The position numbers were made by a program, and so were the translations under genes. From Pseudomonas sp. DNDY-54 (lineage in GTDB: Bacteria > Pseudomonadota > Gammaproteobacteria > Pseudomonadales > Pseudomonadaceae): a stretch of 64,000 bases of DNA. Shown piece after piece: positions 26,848 to 34,993 of the stretch. The notes under the pieces are model-generated. The model worked only from the letters and a program-made list of their open reading frames with translations. It had not been told where the DNA came from and made no database searches. The stretch covers positions 1,116,001 through 1,180,000 of the forward strand of contig NZ_CP082271.1 in the NCBI RefSeq assembly GCF_019880365.1. The letters are read 5' to 3'. Every line of letters begins with the position of its first letter. Position 1 is the stretch's first letter.

Positions 26848-27809
26848 GGACGACGTTGCAGGTAGTGAACGCTGAACAGGTCCTGTGCATCGGTCCACTG
26901 GCCGCTGCAGTCGAACCCGGCGCTGTTGGCCAAATCAGCGAAGGACTGGAGCGTGTACTTGTAGGAGTTTTCAGTGTGCAGACTTTCGCCTGCATCGAAA
27001 TGGAAACGCTGACCTTCAATGGTGACGTCTTGCGCCTCGCGGCTGATCAGGTGCATCTCGATACGCGAATCCTGCTCATTGAAGAATGCCTGGTGCGTAA
27101 AACGGGACGGGTCGATATCGCTGTCCAGTTCCTGGCGAATGCGCTGCAGCACGTTCAGGTTGAAAGCTGCCGTCACATGAGCGCGATCGTTGTAAGCCGC
27201 CTCGAGGACGTCTCGGTCCTTGACCAGATCGACCCCAATCAACAAGCCGCCACCAGGCGGCAGGATCTCATGCAGATGGCCGAGCAGCTTGCGTGCCTCT
27301 AGCGGGGTGAAATTGCCGATGCTCGAGCCGGGGAAAAACACCAGCGGGTGGTGGAGGGTGAAGTCGTCCGGCAGCTTCAGTTCGTCCGAGAAGTCTGCAC
27401 AGGCCGCATGCACTTCCAGCCAGGGGTAATCCGCCGCCAGGCGCTGGGTGCTGGTCAGCAGGAAATCTTCGGAGATGTCGATGCCGAGATAACTGACCGG
27501 TCGCAGGCCCTCAAGCAACAAACGGACCTTGCGGCTGGCGCCGCTGCCCAGTTCGATCAGGTCGGTTTGTGGCCCGGCTATCTCTAGAATTTCGTTCGCC
27601 GCGTTGGCCAGAATCTTTTCTTCCGTGCGGGTCACGTAGTACTCGGGTTGCTGGCAAATCTGCTCGAAAAGCTCGGAGCCGCGACGGTCATAGAAAAATT
27701 TTGGCGAGATGTGCTTGGGCGAAGCGGCAAACCCGGCCAATGCCTCGTCACGCAACGAGGTGTCATGGGTCGGCTGCGTCTGGTCATGGAAATGGACGGC
27801 GAGTGCCAT
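26844..27809 (-). CDS. egtD: L-histidine N-alpha-methyltransferase (ergothioneine synthesis)
   Basis: SAM-dependent enzyme of 321 residues that trimethylates the alpha-amino group of histidine to give hercynine. The SAM-binding motif ELGSGASRKVR is at residues 86-96, GIDIS near 109 and GSSIGNF near 167. The C-terminal HTENSYKY carries the glutamate and serine that bind the histidine in characterised EgtD. The N-terminal SPKFFYDRRGSELFEQIC is typical. It follows egtB after 3 bases, and its stop overlaps the protease start. Confidence 0.95.
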   Translation of the reverse strand: MALAVHFHDQTQPTHDTSLRDEALAGFAASPKHISPKFFYDRRGSELFEQICQQPEYYVTRTEEKILANAANEILEIAGPQTDLIELGSGASRKVRLLLEGLRPVSYLGIDISEDFLLTSTQRLAADYPWLEVHAACADFSDELKLPDDFTLHHPLVFFPGSSIGNFTPLEARKLLGHLHEILPPGGGLLIGVDLVKDRDVLEAAYNDRAHVTAAFNLNVLQRIRQELDSDIDPSRFTHQAFFNEQDSRIEMHLISREAQDVTIEGQRFHFDAGESLHTENSYKYTLQSFADLANSAGFDCSGQWTDAQDLFSVHYLQRRP

Positions 27810-27812
27810 GTT

Positions 27813-29108
27813 TCATAACTCCCTGGCCAGGCGCAGCCCGGCGAATTGCCAGCGCATCGCCGGCTGGAAAAAGTTGCGGTAGGTGGCCCGAATGTGTGCT
27901 TCCGGCGTGGCGCAGCACCCACCACGTAACACCATCTGGCCGGACATGAACTTGCCGTTGTACTCGCCGAGGCTGCCGTCCAACGGACGGAAGCCGGGGT
28001 AGGGCCGATAAGCGCTGGCTGTCCATTCCCAGACATCGCCGAACAGCTGAGCCGGCCCGTCGTGGGGAACACTGGCAGGTACAGGTTGCAGAAAATCGTT
28101 TTCGAGGAAATTACCGCGGCGGGGCTGATCCGTAGCGGCCACTTCCCATTCGGCTTCGGTGGGCAGCCGAGCGCCAGCCCAGCGAGCGTAGGCGTCCGCC
28201 TCGTAAAAACTGACATGACACACCGGCGCTTCCAGGTCCAGCGGCAGCAGCCCGCCGAGCGTCATCTCATACCAGCCATGATCGTCACGGTGCCAATACA
28301 ACGGGGCGTTCCAGCCGTGTTGACGGCTATGCGCCCAGCCATCTGAGAGCCACAGTTCGCTCCGTGCGTAGCCACCATCGGCAATAAAGGAGAGGTACTC
28401 GCGGTTGCTGACCGGTCGATCGGCCAGCTGAAAGTCCTCGACGAATTGCCGATGCCGAGGCGTTTCGCAATCGAAGGCGAATCCATTGCCGGCATGACCG
28501 ATGTGGCGCACCCCGCCAGCGTACTCATGCCAGCGGATACGATCGTTATGCAGCGCCGGTGTCGGTTGCAGGTCGCTGCGGTAAACCGGGTGCAGAGGGT
28601 TCTGCGCGAGGATGTGCTTGATGTCCATCAGCAGCAGCTCCTGATGCTGCTGCTCGTGCTGCAGGCCCAGCTCGACCCGCCGCGTGATCTCGGATGCGTG
28701 CCGTTGTGGCGGGTTACCCAGCAGCGCTTCCATTGCCCGGTCGACATGCTGCCGGAAGCGGTAGACATCCTCTACGCCGGGACGCGAGATCAGCCCACGC
28801 TGAGCACGGGGGAAGGGCGTGCTGTGGGTCTCGTAATAGGAGTTGAACAGGTGGTCATAGGAAGCGTCGAGCGGTTTGTAGCCTGTCAGGTAGGGCTTGA
28901 GCAGAAAGGCTTCGAAAAACCAGCTGACATGTGCAAGGTGCCATTTCGGCGGGCTGACGTCGGGCATGCTCTGGACGATATAGTCCTCGATCTGCAGCGG
29001 TGCACAGATCGCTTCGCTGGTGGCGCGCACCTGTCGAAAGCGTTGCAGCAGGTAATCCAGTTCGGCGAGTACCGGTTGCTGTTCAGGCTGTTCTGCCAGA
29101 TTGCTCAT
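27813..29108 (-). CDS. egtB: ergothioneine sulfoxide synthase EgtB
   Basis: Iron enzyme of 431 residues that joins hercynine to a thiol (gamma-glutamylcysteine or cysteine) using oxygen. The N-terminal DinB-like domain holds the iron ligands: H60 (or H57) in KWHLAH and H151/H155 in the HxxxHxE motif HEQQHQE. The C-terminal FGE/sulfatase-modifying domain ends with a tryptophan/arginine-rich block (GDVWEWTASAYRPYPGF, MVLRGGCC, FAGLRLARE). The start ATG at 29108 has AGGGGGA upstream; the in-frame ATG 84 bases earlier gives an unrelated extension. No egtA or egtC is nearby, so the thiol donor and the final C-S lyase must come from elsewhere. Confidence 0.93.
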   Translation of the reverse strand: MSNLAEQPEQQPVLAELDYLLQRFRQVRATSEAICAPLQIEDYIVQSMPDVSPPKWHLAHVSWFFEAFLLKPYLTGYKPLDASYDHLFNSYYETHSTPFPRAQRGLISRPGVEDVYRFRQHVDRAMEALLGNPPQRHASEITRRVELGLQHEQQHQELLLMDIKHILAQNPLHPVYRSDLQPTPALHNDRIRWHEYAGGVRHIGHAGNGFAFDCETPRHRQFVEDFQLADRPVSNREYLSFIADGGYARSELWLSDGWAHSRQHGWNAPLYWHRDDHGWYEMTLGGLLPLDLEAPVCHVSFYEADAYARWAGARLPTEAEWEVAATDQPRRGNFLENDFLQPVPASVPHDGPAQLFGDVWEWTASAYRPYPGFRPLDGSLGEYNGKFMSGQMVLRGGCCATPEAHIRATYRNFFQPAMRWQFAGLRLAREL

Positions 29109-29326
29109 GGCGGTCCCCCTTGTTCTATAGCCGTAGCTGGCGCCCGGAGTGGCAGAAAAACCGCCTCTATAGCGACCCGAAGCGAGGCGCAAAAGTTTCT
29201 GCGAATGCTGTTACGAGCGCCGTTACGGGGGCTCGCTTGTGCCTTTTGATAAAAGCAGTACAACGGCCATGGCGAAAGGCGCCGACTCGTTATTTGGCTG
29301 CGCGTTTGGTCGCTCGACGCCTCGCG

Positions 29327-30022
29327 CTAAGGCGCTTCGATCGGCGGGGTCGGGCGGATGAGGATCTCATTGACGTCCACATGAGCCGGCTGGGACAACG
29401 CATACACCACGGCGCGGCCGATGTCTTCGGGCTGCATGGCGTAGGCGGGCGGCTCGTCGAACAGTGGCGTGTCGACCATGCCTGGCTCGATCAGCGTCAC
29501 GCGCACGCCGGTGCCGCGCAGTTCCTCGCGTACGCTCAGGCCCATGCCGGTCACCGCCCATTTGCTGGCGCTGTACATCGAGCCGGGAATCACGAAACGT
29601 CCCGCGGCTGAACCGGTTAGCAGCAGATGCCCGCGGCTGGCCTTGAGTGCTTCGAGCGTGCAGCGCAGGGTCAGGCCCACGCCGTAAACGTTGGTCAGCA
29701 GCATGTCGCGCCAGACGTCCGGGTCGGCGCCGCTGAAGCCCCCTTCGCTGCCTGGCATGCCGGCATTGGCATAGACCGCATCGAGCTGGCCGAAATGATC
29801 TAGCACCTGCCGCACCATGGCCTGTTGTTCGGCGTATTCCTTGACGTCACAGCGGATCGCCAGCGCGCGCTCGGGGCCGCCGAGCTCGCGCACCAGCGCA
29901 GCAAGCTTGTGCTCGGAGCGCGCCGCCAAGGCAACGCGATAGCCGGCTTCGGCGGCGAGCCGGGCGGTGGCCGCGCCAATCCCTGAGGAGGCGCCGGTGA
30001 TCAAAAGAACGGAATCGCTCAT
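29327..30022 (-). CDS. short-chain dehydrogenase/reductase
   Basis: Soluble NAD(P)-dependent oxidoreductase of 231 residues. The cofactor motif TGASSGIG is at residues 9-16, NAG follows near residue 86, and the active-site YSASK is near residue 149 with the catalytic serine in LTGSAAG. A basic residue at the end of strand 2 (AARSEHK) points to NADP. Substrate unknown. It stands 37 bases downstream of the small gene ending at 30059 and may be cotranscribed with it. Confidence 0.88.
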   Translation of the reverse strand: MSDSVLLITGASSGIGAATARLAAEAGYRVALAARSEHKLAALVRELGGPERALAIRCDVKEYAEQQAMVRQVLDHFGQLDAVYANAGMPGSEGGFSGADPDVWRDMLLTNVYGVGLTLRCTLEALKASRGHLLLTGSAAGRFVIPGSMYSASKWAVTGMGLSVREELRGTGVRVTLIEPGMVDTPLFDEPPAYAMQPEDIGRAVVYALSQPAHVDVNEILIRPTPPIEAP

Positions 30023-30058
30023 ATCGTCCTCGTTCGGTTTAGGTAAGCAGCAGGCGGA

Positions 30059-30370
30059 TCAGTAATTCGGCGGGGTTTCCGGGATGCCGGTGCCATCCGT
30101 GATGGACGGCATGGTCCAGGGTTCGAGGCGCTGATCCTTGTCCTCGACGTCCAGCCGCGCCTGCTCGATGACGCTGCCCAGATGCTGCGGGTTGGTGTAC
30201 TCGTCCCGCGACACGCTAGGCACGCGTAGCAACTCGGTCCCGCTGCCGGACATGACGGTAAAACCGAAACTGTCCTCGTCCGGATTGGCGCTGGTGACGC
30301 AGCCGCAGGGCAGGAAGGCTTCCGAGACGAGCTGCATCGCTTCATCCAGGTTCAGGGCTTGGTTATTCAT
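30059..30370 (-). CDS. small cytosolic protein of unknown function
   Basis: Protein of 103 residues with a CGC motif (FLPCGCVTS) near residue 22, an acidic centre and a proline-rich end. No signal peptide or membrane segment. The family is not recognised. The ATG at 30370 follows GGAGAACACC; another ATG 12 bases upstream is possible. It is divergent from lhr, with about 120 bases between the starts. Confidence 0.65.
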   Translation of the reverse strand: MNNQALNLDEAMQLVSEAFLPCGCVTSANPDEDSFGFTVMSGSGTELLRVPSVSRDEYTNPQHLGSVIEQARLDVEDKDQRLEPWTMPSITDGTGIPETPPNY

Positions 30371-30492
30371 GGTGTTCTCCATCGACGGGCTGTCTGAAGT
30401 GGACCGCCAAGCGGCGACACCGTTTCCTTCAGGTCGACAGGCTGTGGCGGGTCGGCCTTGTAGATGGGCCGCTGCGGCAGCATATTCAGGGC

Positions 30493-33400
30493 ATGACAGA
30501 CTCCCTCGTACATGACGCGCTGGCCGCCTTTCACCCCGCAGTGGCCACCTGGTTCGGTCGCAGCTTTCCGGCACCGACACCCGCTCAGGCCCGCGCCTGG
30601 CCATTGATTCGCGCCGGCCAGTCAACGCTGGTCGCTGCGCCTACCGGCTCGGGCAAGACGCTCACGGCCTTTCTCGCCGCTATCGATCAGCTGGTGCAGC
30701 AAGGGCTGGCTGACGGCGGTCTTGCCGACCGGACATCGGTGCTCTACGTCTCGCCCCTCAAGGCGCTGTCGAACGACATTCACGTCAACCTGGAACAACC
30801 GCTGGCCGGTATCTCGGCCGAGCTGCAGGGGCTTGGCCTGCTCGCATTGGAAATCCGCACCGCCGTGCGCACCGGCGACACCCCCCAGGCCGAGCGCGCG
30901 GCAATGCGCAAGCGGGTGCCGCATATTCTGGTGACCACCCCGGAGTCGCTCTACGTGCTGCTGGGTTCCGACTCAGGTCGGCAAATGCTGGCTGGCGTGC
31001 GCAGCGTCATCGTCGATGAGATTCATGCCATCGCCGGCAACAAGCGCGGCAGCCATCTGGCCCTCTCGCTGGAACGGCTGGAGGCGTTGTGCGCAGGGCC
31101 GCTGGTGCGCGTCGGGCTGTCGGCGACACAGAAACCCATCGAAGCGGTTGCGGACTTCCTGGTCGGTGCTGGGCGGCGCTGCGAGATAGTCGATGTCGGC
31201 CATGGTCGTGCACGCGATCTGGCGCTGGAGGTACCGCCAGTGCCGCTGGACGCGGTAATGAGCAACGATGTCTGGGAGCTGGTCTATGACCGTCTCGCTG
31301 CGTTGGCAGGCGAACACCGGACCACGCTGGTCTTCGTCAACACGCGCCGCATGGCCGAGCGGGCCGCCCGACACCTGAGCGAGCGCCTGGGCAATGCTGT
31401 GGTTGCGGCCCACCACGGCAGCCTGGCGCGTGAGCAGCGGCTGGATGCCGAGCAGCGGCTCAAGCGTGGCGAGCTGAGGCTGCTGGTGGCTACCGCCTCG
31501 CTCGAACTCGGCATCGATATCGGTGACGTCGAACTGGTCTGTCAGCTGGGCTCGCCGCGCTCAATCTCGGCGTTCCTGCAACGGGTCGGGCGTGCGGGGC
31601 ATCAGGTCGGCGGCGTCTCCAAGGGTCGGCTCTTCCCGAGCTCGCGCGATGATCTGATCGAGTGCGCTGCGTTGCTGGACAGCGTTCGTCGCGGTGAGCT
31701 GGACACCCTGATCATCCCGGTCGCACCTCTGGATGTGCTGGCGCAACAGATCGTCGCCGAGGTGTCCTGCCAGGAGTGGCAGGAAGTGGCGCTGATGGAG
31801 CTGATTCGCCGCGCCATGCCATACCGCACGCTCAGCGATGACAGGTTTCAAGCGTTATTGGCGATGCTTGCTGAAGGCTATAGCATGCGCCACGGTGCGC
31901 GCGGCGCCTACCTCCATCGTGACCTGGTCAACCGCAGCCTGAGAGGGCGGCGAGGCGGCCGTCTGACCGCACTGACCTCAGGCGGCACCATTGCCGACAA
32001 CTCCGATTATTCGGTGCTGCTGGAGCCTCAGGGCTTCAATATTGGCACTGTAAACGAAGATTTCGCGGTGGAAAGCCTGGCGGGCGATGTCTTCCAGCTG
32101 GGCAACACCTCCTACCGCATCATCAAAATCGAGTCTGGCCGTGTGCGGGTCGAGGATGCCCAGGGAATGCCGCCGAACATCCCGTTCTGGCTGGGCGAGG
32201 CGCCGGGGCGCAGTGATGAACTCTCGGCGGCGGTTGCGCGGTTGCGCGGGGAGATCGATGAGCGCCTGACCGAAGCCGAAGCCCGTAGGAGCGAGCTTGC
32301 TCGCGAACTCGACGCTGCCGAGGTATCGCCTTTCGCGAGCAAGCTCGCTCCTACAGAGGCGGAAGGCGCCGATGCTTCTGATGGCTCGTCGAGACTGCAA
32401 ACTGCAATCGACTGGCTTACCGGCACCCTCGGCCTGCCGGATGCCGCTGCTTGCCAGATTGTCGAATACCTCGCGCGCGCCCGTTCGGCGCTGGGCGCGC
32501 TGCCGACCCAGCAACGGCTGGTCATGGAGCGTTTCTTCGACGAGTCCGGTGGCACCCAACTGGTTATCCATTCGCCCTACGGCAGCCGGATCAACCGGGC
32601 CTGGGGTCTGGCGCTGCGCAAGCGCTTCTGCCGCACCTTCAACTTTGAACTGCAGGCAGCGGCGACCGAGGATGCGATCATCTTGTCGCTGTCCACCAGC
32701 CACAGTTTCCCGCTCGATGAGGTGTGGCGGTACCTGCGTTCCAACAGCGCCGAGGCCGTATTGATCCAGGCATTGCTCGACGCGCCGCTGTTCGGTGTGC
32801 GCTGGCGATGGAACGCGACCACCGCGCTGGCACTGCCGCGCATGGCGGGCGGGCGCAAGGTAGCGCCGCAACTGCAGCGGATGAAAAGCGAAGATCTGCT
32901 CGCCAGCGTCTTTCCGGACCAAGTCGCCTGCCTGGAAAACATCGTCGGAGAGCGCGAGGTGCCGGACCATCCGCTGGTCGCGCAAACCCTCGATGACTGT
33001 CTGCACGAGGCCATGGACAGTCGGGGCTGGCTGGCACTGCTGCAGCGCATCGAGTCGGGCACGATCGCGCTGCTTGCGCGTGACCTGCCGGCGCCATCAC
33101 CCCTGGCGATGGAAGTGCTGGGCGCGCGTCCTTATGCGTTTCTTGACGACGCGCCGCTGGAGGAGCGCCGCACCCAGGCCGTATTGAACCGGCGATGGGC
33201 CGATCCGGAATCGGGCGACGGCCTGGGCGCGCTGGATGTCGCCGCGATCGAGGCGGTGCGCGCCGAAGCCTGGCCCCAGGCGCGCAATCCAGACGAGTTG
33301 CACGAAGCGCTGATGGGGCTCGGCTGTATCGCCGACGACGAGGCGAAGGCCGAGCGGGATTGGCCGGCGTGGTTGGCGGAGCTGGCACGTGGGGGGCGGG

Positions 33401-34917
33401 CGACGCGCTTGCAGGTCGCCAATGAGCGAGCGCTCTGGCTGCCGCTCGAACGGCTCGCTCTTGGCCATGCGATCTACCCGGCTGCGCCCGGCGAGCCCGC
33501 GTTGACGCTGTTGCCGGGCTTCGATGAGGTGCCGGCGGAGGATGACGCAGCGGTGGAGTTGGTGCGCGCTCGGCTGACGGCGTTCGGCCCCTTGCCAGTG
33601 TCGCTGATCGCTCGACCGCTGGCGCTGCCGGCCTCCACCGTCGCGCTTGCGCTGACACGGCTGGAATCCGAAGGCTACGTATTGCGGGGTCGCTTCACGT
33701 CCGGCGCGAGCGAGGACGAGTGGTGCGAGCGGCATCTGCTGGCGCGCATCCACCGTTACACCGTCAAGCGTTTGCGGCGCGAAATCGAGCCGGTGGAACG
33801 CGCCGACTTCATGCGTTTCTTGTTCGACTGGCAGCACCTGTCCGAAACCACGCGCATGGAGGGTCGCGATGCGCTGGGCACGATCGTGGAGCAGCTCGAA
33901 GGCTTCCAGGCCGCAGCTGGAGCCTGGGAGAGCGAGTTGCTGCCGGCGCGCCTGAAGGACTACGGCGGCACCTGGCTGGATGAACTCTGTCGCTCCGGTC
34001 GCATCGTCTGGACGCGTCTGGCAGGGCGGATCAAAGCCAGCAGCGGGCCGGTGCGCGGCACACCCATCGTCCTGTTGCCTCGCCGGCAACTGACCGCCTG
34101 GTACGCCTTGGCCAGCGACGCGCCTCAGCCAGAGCTGTCTTCACGCGCGCAACGGGTATTGGAGACGCTGCAGGCGCAGGGCGCCTTATTCTTCGATGAA
34201 CTGCAGCAGGATGCGCGGTTGCTGCGCAGCGAACTGGAAGATGCACTCGGCGAGTTGGTGGCCGTCGGGTTGGTCAACGCAGACAGCTTCGCCGGGCTGC
34301 GGGCGCTGTTGGCGCCCGCGGCCAAACGTACCCGCAGCAGTCGGCAGAGCCGCGGTGGCGCCTTTATCGGCGGTATGGCGGATGCCGGACGCTGGGCGCT
34401 GGTGCGCAAAGGCGGGCCGGCGCCGGTCGAGACCTCGGCGCGCCGGCCCGCGCTCGACCCCGAAGCCCTGGAACACATCGCCATGACGTTGTTGCGGCGT
34501 TACGGTGTGGTGTTCTGGCGCCTGCTGGTGCGAGAGGCCGACTGGCTTCCGCCGTGGCGGGACCTGCTGCGGGTCTATCACCGGCTTGAAGCGCGCGGGG
34601 AGATTCGCGGGGGTCGTTTCGTGGCGGGCGTGCCGGGCGAGCAGTTCGCCTTGCCCGAAGCGGTGGGGCTGTTGCGTGAGGTTCGCAAGCGCGCGGCCGA
34701 TGGAGAAATGATCGCCATCTCAGCGGTCGATCCACTGAACCAAGTGGGCACTTTGCTACCGGGCGAGCGGGTACCGGCAGTGGCAGGGAACCGCATCCTC
34801 TATCGCGACGGTGTACCGCTGGCGCTACTGATCGCAGGCAAGCCCGAGCTGCTGGCTGAGCTAGATGAGGACGATCAGCGAAGGGCGCGGCAGTTGCTGG
34901 CTGTCGGGCGGCGTTAA
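30493..34917 (+). CDS. lhr: large ATP-dependent helicase Lhr, carrying an in-frame REPIN
   Basis: Superfamily 2 helicase of 1474 residues, near the 1538 of E. coli Lhr. The helicase core occupies about residues 25-560: Walker A APTGSGKT (residues 49-56), Ia SPLKALSND, DEIH box at 175-178, SATQ near 210, and motif VI QRVGRAGH near residue 363. The C-terminal half is the Lhr-CTD, with repeated winged-helix-like segments. Residues 598-621 are encoded by a REPIN (inverted pair of REP sequences) inserted without breaking the frame, in what looks like a linker. Lhr-family helicases unwind RNA:DNA hybrids and act in DNA repair (known). The gene converges on rapA. Confidence 0.93.
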   Translation: MTDSLVHDALAAFHPAVATWFGRSFPAPTPAQARAWPLIRAGQSTLVAAPTGSGKTLTAFLAAIDQLVQQGLADGGLADRTSVLYVSPLKALSNDIHVNLEQPLAGISAELQGLGLLALEIRTAVRTGDTPQAERAAMRKRVPHILVTTPESLYVLLGSDSGRQMLAGVRSVIVDEIHAIAGNKRGSHLALSLERLEALCAGPLVRVGLSATQKPIEAVADFLVGAGRRCEIVDVGHGRARDLALEVPPVPLDAVMSNDVWELVYDRLAALAGEHRTTLVFVNTRRMAERAARHLSERLGNAVVAAHHGSLAREQRLDAEQRLKRGELRLLVATASLELGIDIGDVELVCQLGSPRSISAFLQRVGRAGHQVGGVSKGRLFPSSRDDLIECAALLDSVRRGELDTLIIPVAPLDVLAQQIVAEVSCQEWQEVALMELIRRAMPYRTLSDDRFQALLAMLAEGYSMRHGARGAYLHRDLVNRSLRGRRGGRLTALTSGGTIADNSDYSVLLEPQGFNIGTVNEDFAVESLAGDVFQLGNTSYRIIKIESGRVRVEDAQGMPPNIPFWLGEAPGRSDELSAAVARLRGEIDERLTEAEARRSELARELDAAEVSPFASKLAPTEAEGADASDGSSRLQTAIDWLTGTLGLPDAAACQIVEYLARARSALGALPTQQRLVMERFFDESGGTQLVIHSPYGSRINRAWGLALRKRFCRTFNFELQAAATEDAIILSLSTSHSFPLDEVWRYLRSNSAEAVLIQALLDAPLFGVRWRWNATTALALPRMAGGRKVAPQLQRMKSEDLLASVFPDQVACLENIVGEREVPDHPLVAQTLDDCLHEAMDSRGWLALLQRIESGTIALLARDLPAPSPLAMEVLGARPYAFLDDAPLEERRTQAVLNRRWADPESGDGLGALDVAAIEAVRAEAWPQARNPDELHEALMGLGCIADDEAKAERDWPAWLAELARGGRATRLQVANERALWLPLERLALGHAIYPAAPGEPALTLLPGFDEVPAEDDAAVELVRARLTAFGPLPVSLIARPLALPASTVALALTRLESEGYVLRGRFTSGASEDEWCERHLLARIHRYTVKRLRREIEPVERADFMRFLFDWQHLSETTRMEGRDALGTIVEQLEGFQAAAGAWESELLPARLKDYGGTWLDELCRSGRIVWTRLAGRIKASSGPVRGTPIVLLPRRQLTAWYALASDAPQPELSSRAQRVLETLQAQGALFFDELQQDARLLRSELEDALGELVAVGLVNADSFAGLRALLAPAAKRTRSSRQSRGGAFIGGMADAGRWALVRKGGPAPVETSARRPALDPEALEHIAMTLLRRYGVVFWRLLVREADWLPPWRDLLRVYHRLEARGEIRGGRFVAGVPGEQFALPEAVGLLREVRKRAADGEMIAISAVDPLNQVGTLLPGERVPAVAGNRILYRDGVPLALLIAGKPELLAELDEDDQRRARQLLAVGRR
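32285..32354. repeat. REPIN: inverted pair of Pseudomonas REP sequences inside lhr
   Basis: The 23-base sequence at 32285-32307 begins GTAGGAGCGAGC and is found again as its exact reverse complement at 32332-32354, with a 24-base spacer. Each copy has its own small palindrome (GCGAGCTTGCTCGC). This is the usual Pseudomonas REP sequence, and the tail-facing doublet is a REPIN. Such elements are normally extragenic and moved by RAYT transposases (known); none is in this window. Confidence 0.92.
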
Positions 34918-34930
34918 TGACGTTCTGGAA

Positions 34931-34978
34931 ATACAAAACGACGAAGGCCGACTGCGATCGCTCGCGGCCGGCCTTCGT
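34931..34978 (-). terminator. terminator between convergent lhr and rapA
   Basis: A perfect 10-bp stem ACGAAGGCCG / CGGCCTTCGT with an 18-nt loop. On the minus strand it is followed by TTTTGTATTT, so it should end the rapA transcript; it may also act on lhr, although the plus strand has only TGTGTC after the stem. Confidence 0.75.
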
Positions 34979-34993
34979 TGTGTCGCGTCGCTA

